A stretch of 40,655 nt of DNA, from the NCBI GenBank assembly GCA_905478225.1, contig CAJQHR010000010.1, forward strand, positions 1 through 40,655. The letters are read 5' to 3'. How positions within the stretch are numbered: position 1 is the stretch's first letter; each line of letters begins with the position of its first letter. Origin of the DNA: an uncultured Crocinitomix sp. (GTDB taxonomy: Bacteria; Bacteroidota; Bacteroidia; Flavobacteriales_D; Crocinitomicaceae). A program made the position numbers and the translations under genes. Below the pieces are notes generated by a model. It was not told the DNA's origin, searched no databases, and saw nothing but the letters and a program-made list of their open reading frames with translations. Of the stretch, positions 33,476 through 40,655 are shown piece by piece.

Positions 33476-34738
33476 TTATTCTGTGTCGTTATTTACCGGA
33501 AAATCTCCTGACTGATTCGGGTTTAAATGTATATCTGTTTGTGGATAAGGAATCGTAATGCCGTGTCTACGAATTGCAGTATCAATATCAAATCGAATGT
33601 CACTTTTTAGAATTTCAATATACAAGTTTTGCTTTGCCCAAAATACGAGGTCCATTTCTAGACCATAATCCCCAAATTTGAGCAAACGCACGATAGGTTT
33701 TCTAGATTTCAACACTTCCGGGTGTTTCTCGGCGCATTCAATTAATATTTTCCTTACCAAATCACTATCCACACCATAATGGAAGGTAATTGGAATTAAG
33801 AATCGTGTAATTTTTGAACCTGCACTCCAATTGATTACACTTTCGTGTGTCAGTTTTGAATTCGGAATGACTAATACCTTTTCATCTCTTGTTTGAACCT
33901 TTGAAGTTCTAAGGTTGATTTGGACCATTTTAGCCACGAAATTTTCCTGTCCATTTAGCGTTTCAATTTCTAAGACATCACCCACTTTAATTGTACCTTC
34001 AACAAGCAACAAAATACCTGAAAAATAATCGCGAAATATCGTCTGTAAGCCTAAACCAACCCCAACTAATAAAAAGGTAGTTGCCGTTAAAAAGAGATCT
34101 AGATTCATACCTAAACTCCGCAGCATAATGATGGTAGCAATGCTATAAATCAAATATTTGATGAGTTGAATGTAGATGTATTGTGTACCACCGTCAATTC
34201 TATCATTCTTCTTAGCTGCGCGCAGTATTACAACTTTAATAAAATTGAGCGAGATTCGTGTGATCACGATTATGGCTGCAATCAAAAACAAGTGATACAC
34301 CGCAATGTGAAACTCCGTATTTGGAATTCGGAAAAACTCATAAGCAAAGATGCTTCCTAAGTTTAGATGCGGATTATTAACTTTTAAAGTGAGGAAAAAA
34401 ATGTAGAATGCGACTAAATAAATGAGCTGCCGAGTTAATTTCCACAAAGCAATTTCTTTTCCTTCTATTTTTAATTGTTTGTCCGTTAGGTGATGTGCTT
34501 TGAAGTAACGTTTAATGTATTTAACGAAGATTTTCGCCACCAAATAAATGACAAAAACAAGAATGATGTTGATAATTGAAAACTGAAAAATTAGTTCGGA
34601 CGGTACGGCCTCAATTGCTTCAACTGCTTCTGTTGTTTCAGTAGCGGAAATAGCATCCTGCGCCTCAACAGGTGAACTCCACCAATCAATGATTGGATAA
34701 TTAAAAAAACTCCGAATTGTTTCCCAGATATCGTTCAT
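33476..34738 (-). CDS. Mechanosensitive ion channel, MscS family
   Basis: 420 residues. The N-terminal region is variable and acidic (ATETTEAVEAIEAVP), then four hydrophobic helices (about 45-65, 95-116, 143-163 and 190-210). A pore-lining TM3-like helix with small residues follows (FLLVGVGLGLQTIFRDYFSGILLLVEGTIKVGDVLEI, first half within 235-255), then the beta and alpha/beta C-terminal cage domains. This is the hallmark of small-conductance channels that open on hypo-osmotic shock. It ends 5 bases before... it follows dnaG after five bases on the same strand, so the two genes are probably one transcript, although a functional link is unlikely. Confidence 0.9.
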   Translation of the reverse strand: MNDIWETIRSFFNYPIIDWWSSPVEAQDAISATETTEAVEAIEAVPSELIFQFSIINIILVFVIYLVAKIFVKYIKRYFKAHHLTDKQLKIEGKEIALWKLTRQLIYLVAFYIFFLTLKVNNPHLNLGSIFAYEFFRIPNTEFHIAVYHLFLIAAIIVITRISLNFIKVVILRAAKKNDRIDGGTQYIYIQLIKYLIYSIATIIMLRSLGMNLDLFLTATTFLLVGVGLGLQTIFRDYFSGILLLVEGTIKVGDVLEIETLNGQENFVAKMVQINLRTSKVQTRDEKVLVIPNSKLTHESVINWSAGSKITRFLIPITFHYGVDSDLVRKILIECAEKHPEVLKSRKPIVRLLKFGDYGLEMDLVFWAKQNLYIEILKSDIRFDIDTAIRRHGITIPYPQTDIHLNPNQSGDFPVNNDTE

Positions 34739-34743
34739 AATAT

Positions 34744-36840
34744 TTAAGTAATTCTGCCTAATTTATCCGACAGGATGCGCTTTAGTTCATCTAATTTTCT
34801 TTTTTCCGCTAATAATGAGATTTGCTCATCATAGCTTTCTGTATCCATATTCGTAAATAAATAATCCAATCGCGTTTGAATCTCTTCATTTCGATCTTTT
34901 ACACGTTTATTTTTAAAGGCATATATGGATGACATCACTGCCTGTTCAAGTTTGTCCACCTCTCGCGTAATTCTCACTTTTTGAGTCAGCCAATTTGCAC
35001 TTATTTCATGCCTATCAGCCATTATATCGGCAACCACCTTACTCACTTCCAAGTCTTGGTGTTGGGTAAAATGCTTAATTGGGTATAAAATCCCCTCATT
35101 TTTCCCTTCTTCGTATTCTTTCAAGATCTGAGCAAAAACTGTGTTTGTAAACTCAATTTCATCTCTTGATAATTCATGAATGATTAATTCAATCACGGGT
35201 ACTTCAACCTCCGTTACTTTCTTTACATCATTTTCGTCATATTCGACGTTCTCAGTCACCATAACAAAAGTCCCGTAGTTCAGCAAAATGCGAATTAAAT
35301 CCAATTCAAAATAGTATAAATCGTTTTCAATTCCACGCCCGATATCCACACCAATCTCCTCCATGAAATCAGGAGGCAACATGGCTTCCATAGGGATTTC
35401 ATAATCCATTTCTCCTCCTGTTGGATTCGGTTGAGGTTTTTGAGGAGTTTGCTGACTGGTTGAGGCAGCTGAATTTTGATTATTTCTATTTTCAGTTCTA
35501 ATTCTACGATTATCGATTTTAGCTTTTTCGGCTTTCTTTCGTTGGCGTACTTTATTTACTTCCTGAATAATGGTTTGTTCAGCAATATCAAAAATAGTGG
35601 CACATTCCTTACTGTAAACTTGGCGTTTGATAGCATCATCAATCACCGCCACAGAACCTACAATGTCATTTATTAATTGGGCCTTTTTCAATGGGTCATT
35701 GCCGGCGTCTTTCAGTAAAACGTCTGACTTAAATACAATAAAATCTTTTGAATTTTCCTCAATGTATCCTTTCAGCTCTTCAGTAGTCGATTTTTTGGCG
35801 AATGAATCAGGATCTTCTCCATCTGGAAATAACACCACTTTCACATTCAATCCTTCTGAAAGAATCATGTCAATTCCGCGGAATGACGCTTTTATTCCGG
35901 CAGCATCTCCATCATAGAGGATCGTAATGTTTTCAGTATACCGCTTTATCAACTTAATTTGATCCGAAGTCAATGATGTCCCGGAAGATGAAACCACGTT
36001 TTCAACCCCCGACTGATAAAGCGAAATAACATCTGTATATCCTTCCACCAAAAAGCAATTATCGTATTTAATAATAGCATTTTTAGCAAAACACAGCCCA
36101 TATAAAATTTTACTTTTATTGTAAAGCTCACTTTCAGGTGAATTAAAATATTTCGCTATTTTCTTGTCGGCTTTAAGTGTTCGTCCACCAAACCCAAGTA
36201 CTTTTCCTGCAATACTATGAATCGGAAAAATCACCCTGCCACGGTAAAAATCAAAAGAACGATTGTCTTTTACCTTGGTTAAACCTGCTTTAACTAAAAA
36301 ATCAAGTTTATAATTTTTGGCAAGTGCCACTTTTGTAAACCCTTCAGATTCATCTAAACAATATCCCAATTGAAATTTTTCAATGATATCTTCTCTAAAG
36401 CCACGCTCTAAAAAATAAGAAAGTCCAATGGCCTTCCCTTTTGGGTGTTTGGTTAAGTTTTCATGAAATGTGTTTTTTGCAAATTCGTTGATAATGCTCA
36501 AATTCTCACGAACACTGGCTGATTCTATCTCCTCAGGAGTCCGTTTACGGTCTTCCTTAATTTCGATATTATACTTATTGGCTAGCCATTTTAATGCCTC
36601 AACATAACTGAAATGCTCGGCTTCCATTAAAAAGGAAACCACGTTCCCTCCTTTAGATGTACTAAAGCATTTCCAAATTTGCTTAGCTGGTGAAACCATG
36701 AACGAAGGTGTACGCTCATCAACGAAAGGACTTTTCCCTTTATAATTTGATCCTGATTTTTTTAATTGCACAAACTCACCGATCACCTCTTCAACGCGAG
36801 CGGTCTGATAAATCTCATCTATGGTTTGCTTAGGTATCAT
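34744..36840 (-). CDS. dnaG: DNA primase DnaG lacking zinc ligands
   Basis: 698 residues from the start chosen here (ATG at 36840). The frame extends nine codons further to 36867, but MIPKQTIDEIYQTARVEEVIGEFV is the usual DnaG start, an AAGAGAGA ribosome-binding site precedes it, and a TATCTTTC -7 box overlaps the longer start. DnaG makes RNA primers for replication. The N-terminal zinc-binding ribbon normally has C-x2-H-x17-C-x2-C; here these are S37, V40, C58 and T61, so only one ligand remains. The RNA-polymerase domain has the TOPRIM motifs LVEGYTDVISLY and LYDGDAAGIKA, which hold the catalytic Glu and Asp residues. A Glu/Arg-rich linker and a C-terminal helicase-binding domain follow. 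mscS follows after five bases. Confidence 0.93.
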   Translation of the reverse strand: MIPKQTIDEIYQTARVEEVIGEFVQLKKSGSNYKGKSPFVDERTPSFMVSPAKQIWKCFSTSKGGNVVSFLMEAEHFSYVEALKWLANKYNIEIKEDRKRTPEEIESASVRENLSIINEFAKNTFHENLTKHPKGKAIGLSYFLERGFREDIIEKFQLGYCLDESEGFTKVALAKNYKLDFLVKAGLTKVKDNRSFDFYRGRVIFPIHSIAGKVLGFGGRTLKADKKIAKYFNSPESELYNKSKILYGLCFAKNAIIKYDNCFLVEGYTDVISLYQSGVENVVSSSGTSLTSDQIKLIKRYTENITILYDGDAAGIKASFRGIDMILSEGLNVKVVLFPDGEDPDSFAKKSTTEELKGYIEENSKDFIVFKSDVLLKDAGNDPLKKAQLINDIVGSVAVIDDAIKRQVYSKECATIFDIAEQTIIQEVNKVRQRKKAEKAKIDNRRIRTENRNNQNSAASTSQQTPQKPQPNPTGGEMDYEIPMEAMLPPDFMEEIGVDIGRGIENDLYYFELDLIRILLNYGTFVMVTENVEYDENDVKKVTEVEVPVIELIIHELSRDEIEFTNTVFAQILKEYEEGKNEGILYPIKHFTQHQDLEVSKVVADIMADRHEISANWLTQKVRITREVDKLEQAVMSSIYAFKNKRVKDRNEEIQTRLDYLFTNMDTESYDEQISLLAEKRKLDELKRILSDKLGRIT

Positions 36841-37229
36841 TAAAAATCTCTCTTTCGAAAGATACAAAGTTAATTAAAAGTGCACGGCTTGTTGACCGAA
36901 AAATATATAATAATTATATCCCTTTAAAAGCTGCTGTTTCCTTGATTTAAAGCGAGAACATCTCCATCCGAAGCAAGTCGTTAGGCAATAAAAAAAATAG
37001 TTGGAATTATTTGCGGCCATTTTTTTTGTTCTTACCCTTCTATTTAAATTTCAAAAACCAATTTAAATTTCTGATTTGATTTTTTTAAAATTAAAGCCCT
37101 CTTAAAGTTCACGTTATCAGTGCGAATCAATCACATTCACCCTGCATCTGAACAAAAATATTCCAACAAAGTAGACAACCTATTTTAACAGCCTGATGTA
37201 CTTAGAGAAATAACATTTAAAAAAACGAA
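36841..37229. other. Divergent intergenic region with dnaG promoter
   Basis: 389 bases between dnaG and the T9SS cargo gene. On the minus strand TATCTTTC (36862-36855) resembles a -7 box for dnaG and is followed by an RBS-like AAGAGAGA. The rest is AT-rich with several runs of A or T. No repeat or RNA gene was recognised. Confidence 0.4.
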
Positions 37230-38108
37230 ATGAAAAAAATTATCTTATTTACAATTCTTGGACCCTTCGGAATCTCTGCCGGAGCGCAAGACACAACAGG
37301 TTGTGCATTGATTGCCAATTTTACCTACACGGTATCTGGAGAAACGCTTTCTTTAACAAACACATCTACAGACGAACCATTTTGGCCGTTTTATAGTTGG
37401 ACAGTTGATGGATTGATATCATCTCTCGAAAATCCAACTTTCCCAACAACAGATTTTGAAACTAGCGAGGAAGTTTGCTTAACGGTTTATGATTCATTAG
37501 AAGATTGTATGGACACGTATTGCATGACTATCTTTTTTGAAGATGACACCTTAGTTCATGATAGCACAGGGTGCGAAGTAATCACAAATTTCACCTTTGT
37601 TCGATCAGAAGAAACCATATTCTTCACAAACACATCAACAGGGGAACCTGCAGACGTAATGTACAGATGGTATATAGACTGGGCGCTAGTTTCAGAAGAA
37701 GAGAACCCATCATTCGACGTGACAGATTTTGAACCGACAAAAACAATGTGTTTGGAAGTCTATAATGAATATTGGTCTTGTTTTGATTCTACTTGTCAAG
37801 TGATCAATATAGACTCGCTTATGATAGATTCCACGGCCAGCATTATTCACTACGAAAAACTAGACATGAATGTATATCCGAATCCAGCAAGTGATGTATT
37901 GAATATTAGCATTTCAAACCTCAACGGGAACCAGCACATTGCCATTTATAACTCAATTGGAGCGGTAGTTCGAATGGGCCAAGTAGGCTTAAACAATAAA
38001 CAAACGACCATAGATGTTCATGATCTACCAAAAGGATTGCACATCATTAACGTGATAGATGAAGAGAACCCATCTCAAAGTATACAAGAGAAGTTTATAA
38101 AGCATTAG
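37230..38108 (+). CDS. Secreted T9SS cargo protein with two PKD-like domains
   Basis: 292 residues. Signal peptide MKKIILFTILGPFGISAGAQ, then two similar domains (about 23-105 and 112-195), each starting with TGCxxIxNFTxxxS(G/E)ET and containing TNTST(D/G)EP followed by W(T/Y), as in PKD/Ig-like repeats of adhesins. The C-terminus (about 210-292) is a type A type IX sorting domain: MNVYPNPASDVLNIS, a KGLHIINV(I)D core and a basic end (FIKH). This sends the protein through the outer membrane and attaches it to the surface. No catalytic domain is visible; an adhesin or surface-structural role is likely. Terminator follows. Confidence 0.88.
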   Translation: MKKIILFTILGPFGISAGAQDTTGCALIANFTYTVSGETLSLTNTSTDEPFWPFYSWTVDGLISSLENPTFPTTDFETSEEVCLTVYDSLEDCMDTYCMTIFFEDDTLVHDSTGCEVITNFTFVRSEETIFFTNTSTGEPADVMYRWYIDWALVSEEENPSFDVTDFEPTKTMCLEVYNEYWSCFDSTCQVINIDSLMIDSTASIIHYEKLDMNVYPNPASDVLNISISNLNGNQHIAIYNSIGAVVRMGQVGLNNKQTTIDVHDLPKGLHIINVIDEENPSQSIQEKFIKH

Positions 38109-38157
38109 AAATATAAAAATATTGGTTAAGTAGTATGGGGATACTATTTGGTAAAAG

Positions 38158-38192
38158 GAAGGCGGCGCTTATTAAGCCCGCCTTCTTCTATT
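38158..38192 (+). terminator. Intrinsic terminator after the T9SS cargo gene
   Basis: GAAGGCGG (38158-38165) pairs with CCGCCTTC (38178-38185) and the stem continues past one bulged base with GCTT / AAGC around a 3-base loop. It is GC-rich for this window and is followed by TTCTATT. Confidence 0.7.
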
Positions 38193-38215
38193 CACGCTAA
38201 ACCAATTTAAAGCGG

Positions 38216-38223
38216 TATCTTAG
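38216..38223 (+). promoter_or_regulatory. Candidate -7 element for the SprT-manC transcript
   Basis: TATCTTAG, similar to TAnnTTTG, lies 36 bases before the proposed AUA start of the SprT-like gene and just after the preceding terminator. The same octamer occurs at 15697-15704 upstream of another gene. No clear -33 box was found. Confidence 0.35.
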
Positions 38224-38251
38224 CCAAAAAAAACTGGAAACGGAAGAAAAA

Positions 38252-38860
38252 ATAGCAGAATTCGCGGATCAGCTTAACCCTTTTTTACCTGAAAATTCGG
38301 CAGAATATATTGCCGATTTTTTAATTAAAAATGTGGTGCATTTTACAGTGAGTAAAAAACGTAAAACAAAGCTCGGCGATTACCGACACCCCCATAAAGG
38401 TAAGCCGCATAGAATATCTGTTAACGGCGATTTAAATCCTTATAGTTTTTTGATTACCACCTTGCATGAAATGGCGCATTTAACCACTTTTGAAAAGTAT
38501 GGGAATCGTATCAAACCGCACGGCGTGCATTGGAAGCTTGAATTCAAATCAATTGCAGATCCCATCTTTGAAAAAGTGGTATTACCGGATGATGTTGACA
38601 TGGCTTTGAAAAATTATTTGCGAAATGCGAAAGCTTCTTCCTGTTCAGACGACAAACTATATCGTGTTTTAAAACGATACGATAAAAACAAGGGAATAAC
38701 GCTTGAAGAGTTAGAAAATGGTAGTTTTTTTAAACTAAATGCTAAAATTTTCGTTAAAGGTAAAAAGCTGCGTACGCGATTTGAATGCGTAGAGGCTGCA
38801 ACAAATAAAAAATACCGCGTATTGGGCTTGGCGGAAGTTGAAATAATAGAAAGAGATTAA
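38252..38860 (+). CDS. SprT-like zinc-metalloprotease protein, apparent AUA start
   Basis: 202 residues from the start proposed here. The SprT-like motif HEMAHLTTFEKYG with a second conserved histidine (PHGVHW) marks a zinc protein related to SprT/Spartan. Family members are about 200 residues and begin near ...L(A/S)KxLPEx(A/S)xxxxxxLI. The conserved stretch FLPENSAEYIADFLIKNVV is in frame here but there is no ATG, GTG or TTG upstream of it. An ATA at 38252 stands five bases after GGAAG (38242-38246), an ideal ribosome-binding spacing. GTG at 38333 would remove about 27 conserved residues. So either AUA is used or the ATG has been lost by a single change. It is followed by manC after one base. 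Confidence 0.75.
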   Translation: MAEFADQLNPFLPENSAEYIADFLIKNVVHFTVSKKRKTKLGDYRHPHKGKPHRISVNGDLNPYSFLITTLHEMAHLTTFEKYGNRIKPHGVHWKLEFKSIADPIFEKVVLPDDVDMALKNYLRNAKASSCSDDKLYRVLKRYDKNKGITLEELENGSFFKLNAKIFVKGKKLRTRFECVEAATNKKYRVLGLAEVEIIERD

Positions 38861-38861
38861 G

Positions 38862-39946
38862 ATGAATAATAATTTTGCCGTAATAATGGCTGGAGGAATT
38901 GGGAGTAGGTTTTGGCCAATGAGCCAAGAAAACCATCCCAAGCAGTTTTTGGATGTATTGGGGATAGGGAAAACGCTTATTCAAATGACATACGATCGTT
39001 TAAGAAAATTGGTGCCCGATTCTCAAATATATGTGGTAACCAATTCGAGCTATGCAAATTCAGTAAAAGAACAAATTGGAATTCCGGACGATCAAATATT
39101 GACCGAACCAATGCGAAAGAATACGGCGGCATGTATAGCCTATGCTTCTCATAAGATATACAACCTCAACCCCAACGCCAATTTAATAGTTGCTCCGTCA
39201 GATCATTTAATTTTGAAAGAGGATAAGTTTGTTGATATTGTCAATGTCGCCTTGGAAAAATCAATCTCAGAGGAATGTTTGGTAACACTCGGAATTAAAC
39301 CCTCGCGCCCTCATACGGGTTATGGTTATATCCGATTTGAAAATGGCCGTGACATCATAATGGGCGAAGTGAGAAAAGTGCGCCAATTTACAGAAAAGCC
39401 AAATCGCGAACTTGCAGAGCTCTTCTTGAAAAGTGGAGACTATTATTGGAATTCAGGTATTTTTATTTGGACCGCCAAAACTATTATTGATTCCCTACAA
39501 AAGTTTAAACCAGAATTAAACGAATTATTTAGCTCAAAGGGCAACGATTATAATACAAGTGGTGAACAAGACTTCATCAACGAAGCGTTTTACAATTGTG
39601 AAGACATTTCTATTGACTTTGCGGTATTGGAAAATGCTAAAAACGTTCATGTAGTGCTTGCGAACTTTGGCTGGTCAGATTTAGGAACTTGGGGGTCACT
39701 CTATTCGCATTAGATCAAGATGTTGAAGGTAACGCTGTAGTTGGCGATCACGTTCATCTCTTTGAAAGCGAAAATTGTATCATAAATATGCCCGAAGGTA
39801 AAATGGCAGTATTACAAGGACTCGAAGATTATATAGTTGTGGAGGCACACGGTATTTTAATGGTCGTTAAAAAGAATCACGAGCAGCGAATAAAAGGCTA
39901 TTTGAAAGAGATTAAGAAGAAAGACCCCGGGTATTTTGACCAATGA
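38862..39946 (+). pseudogene. manC: Mannose-1-phosphate guanylyltransferase, frameshifted
   Basis: The first frame (38862-39713, 283 residues) has the nucleotidyltransferase signature VIMAGGIGSRFWPMS (7-21), HPKQFLD, EPMRKNTAACIAYA, VAPSDH and FTEKPN, and stops with WGSLYSH. The second frame (39689-39946) carries the expected rest: DQDVEGNAVVGD, NMPEGKMAVLQGLEDYIVV and EQRIKGYL. Inserting one base near 39711 (CATTAG to CATTTAG) joins them as YSHLDQDVEGNAVVG, giving about 361 residues, normal for the family. The enzyme makes GDP-mannose for surface polysaccharides and glycosylation. It may be a pseudogene, a sequencing error or, less likely, a programmed shift. Confidence 0.85.
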
Positions 39947-39982
39947 TCAATGTTCAATGATCAATGTTCAATGTTCAATGTT
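39941..39982. repeat. Heptamer tandem repeat CAATG(A/T)T, six copies
   Basis: Six consecutive heptamers run from 39941 to 39982 with the sixth base alternating A, T, A, T, T, T. The first copy contains the stop codon of the manC second frame. A short simple repeat directly at a gene end is a typical site of slippage. Confidence 0.9.
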
Positions 39983-40028
39983 AGGATAATATGAAGGTTC
40001 ATATAAATCTTAATTGATAATATCTGAA

Positions 40029-40543
40029 CTACTTTTTATAAATCACGCCAAACCTACCTTTAATATCCTCTTCGGCATCAGGCAAATCAGATTCTTCTAG
40101 CATTTGTAACAAGTCGATTTCAATTCCACGAATAATGGTTGACATTGGTGTGTCTGCCGCACGACCTTCAAAAGGGTTTTCGGTTATTTGACCTGACTTA
40201 TTCAACATAGCAAAGGCAATGAAATAGTGAAGAGCCATAAAAACAAATTTGTGAAATAGTTATAATAAAAAGGAAAAACGGTGTTTTTAATGCGCTCACA
40301 TTTCCCTTGATTATCATACATCTTTTTTAGGGTAGACATATAAGCTTTAAATCGAAACTGTTCAATCCAACCTTTATCAAATGCATACGAAACATCCTTG
40401 GCCTGTAGTAAAATAATTTGCGCCGGAACGTTCTTGGCGCGCGATAAAACCTCACCATCAGCCGAGCTTACCCAGTCCTTTAAAACTTCACAGTTCGCCT
40501 CTTTTCTCAATAATAAGCGCAGTGCATATGTAAGCTTCCCCAA
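40029..40543 (-). pseudogene. Bestrophin-family channel remnant
   Basis: Two frames on the minus strand carry parts of a bestrophin-type anion channel. The first (40202-40543) has IILLQAKDVSYAFDKGW and CERIKNTVFPFYYNYFTNLFLWLF, typical of the middle and last transmembrane part of bestrophins. The second (40029-40238) carries GQITENPFEGRAADTPMSTIIR and IEIDLLQML, the conserved C-terminus. They overlap in different frames and lack about 20-25 residues between them, so there has been a deletion with a frameshift around 40202-40238. The N-terminal 100 or so residues are absent, replaced by unrelated sequence near the edge. The gene is not functional as written. Confidence 0.75.
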
Positions 40544-40554
40544 ATTAGAACCAT

Positions 40555-40653
40555 CTATTCTTCTAAAACTTTAATATAGTTATTGTTTTTAATTCTTCTG
40601 AGACTAGACTCAGAAGAATTAATTTTGGCATACTCAATAGGTGACATTTTTTC
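40555..40653 (-). CDS. C-terminal end of an unidentified gene (partial at window edge)
   Basis: The minus frame is open from the window edge to a TAG at 40555-40557 and reads EKMSPIEYAKINSSESS then LRRIKNNNYIKVLEE. The segment MSPIEY resembles the end of some IS3/IS150-type transposases (T/SPxEY), but the rest does not, so I do not assign a family. It abuts the decayed bestrophin gene, and may mark the DNA that replaced its 5' part. Confidence 0.3.
   Translation of the reverse strand, partial: EKMSPIEYAKINSSESSLRRIKNNNYIKVLEE
40591..40620. repeat. Perfect 12-bp inverted repeat near the right edge
   Basis: AATTCTTCTGAG (40591-40602) pairs with CTCAGAAGAATT (40609-40620) around ACTAGA, extended by two A-T pairs to a 14-bp stem. 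It lies inside the partial frame at the edge. It could be a terminator, an element end or a coincidental palindrome in coding sequence. Confidence 0.6.
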
Positions 40654-40655
40654 TA

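Noticed and set aside
36841-36867. Nine-residue N-terminal extension of DnaG
   Set aside because: The usual DnaG start and ribosome-binding site are at 36840, and a -7-like box lies in this segment.
37001-37014. TTGGAATTATTTGC in the dnaG/T9SS gap as a second sigma-54 promoter
   Set aside because: GG and GC are only eight bases apart instead of ten, and the sequence between them does not match.
1-40655. CRISPR array, tRNA or rRNA genes
   Set aside because: I saw no regularly spaced repeats and no tRNA- or rRNA-like conserved segments by eye; a covariance search was not possible.

Overview
This window looks like chromosomal DNA of a low-GC member of the Bacteroidota, most likely order Flavobacteriales. 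The evidence is a GldA gliding-motility ATPase, a secreted protein with a type IX secretion (T9SS) sorting domain, several WG-repeat and YARHG proteins, a DnaG primase that has lost its zinc ligands, an ftsE not followed by ftsX, and candidate -7 boxes of the TAnnTTTG type. I saw no rRNA, tRNA or CRISPR array (by eye only). No complete mobile element is present: the left edge holds the tail of an IS1595-type transposase, and the right edge holds decayed genes.

Layout. 1-3.2 kb: transposase tail, small lipoprotein, ftsE, a REP-like palindrome, an unknown gene and gldA. 3.5-7.3 kb: a WG-repeat cluster in which one gene is cut short at its 3' end and another is split by a 61-bp palindromic insertion; the split gene is chained by start/stop overlaps to a 59-codon membrane protein and to hutI (imidazolonepropionase). 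7.5-10.3 kb: a likely envelope cluster (small Asn/Tyr-rich secreted protein, LpoB-like lipoprotein, COG3014-type TPR lipoprotein) behind a near-perfect sigma-54 promoter. 10.3-13.8 kb: a TetR regulator with a palindromic operator driving an SDR reductase, a YARHG lipoprotein and a DUF2306 membrane protein. 13.9-20 kb: recJ, two related STAS-like proteins, a short pentapeptide-repeat protein, an HI0933-type flavoprotein and a TonB-like protein. 20.3-28.9 kb: a large periplasmic zinc metalloprotease, a barrel/SnoaL/unknown operon, two tandem membrane-anchored metallophosphoesterases and an acidic lipoprotein. 28.9-36.9 kb: polA, an FMN-binding glutamate synthase-like protein, mscS and dnaG. 37.2-40.6 kb: a T9SS cargo protein, a SprT-like protein that seems to start at AUA, a frameshifted mannose-1-phosphate guanylyltransferase, a heptamer tandem repeat and a decayed bestrophin gene.

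Most genes are ordinary housekeeping or envelope functions. I did not find a defence island, biosynthetic cluster or other clearly new multi-gene system. The observations most worth checking are the 61-bp palindrome whose exact removal restores a reading frame, the sigma-54 promoter ahead of the LpoB/COG3014 genes, the apparent AUA start, the zinc-less primase, and the run of broken genes in the last 2 kb.
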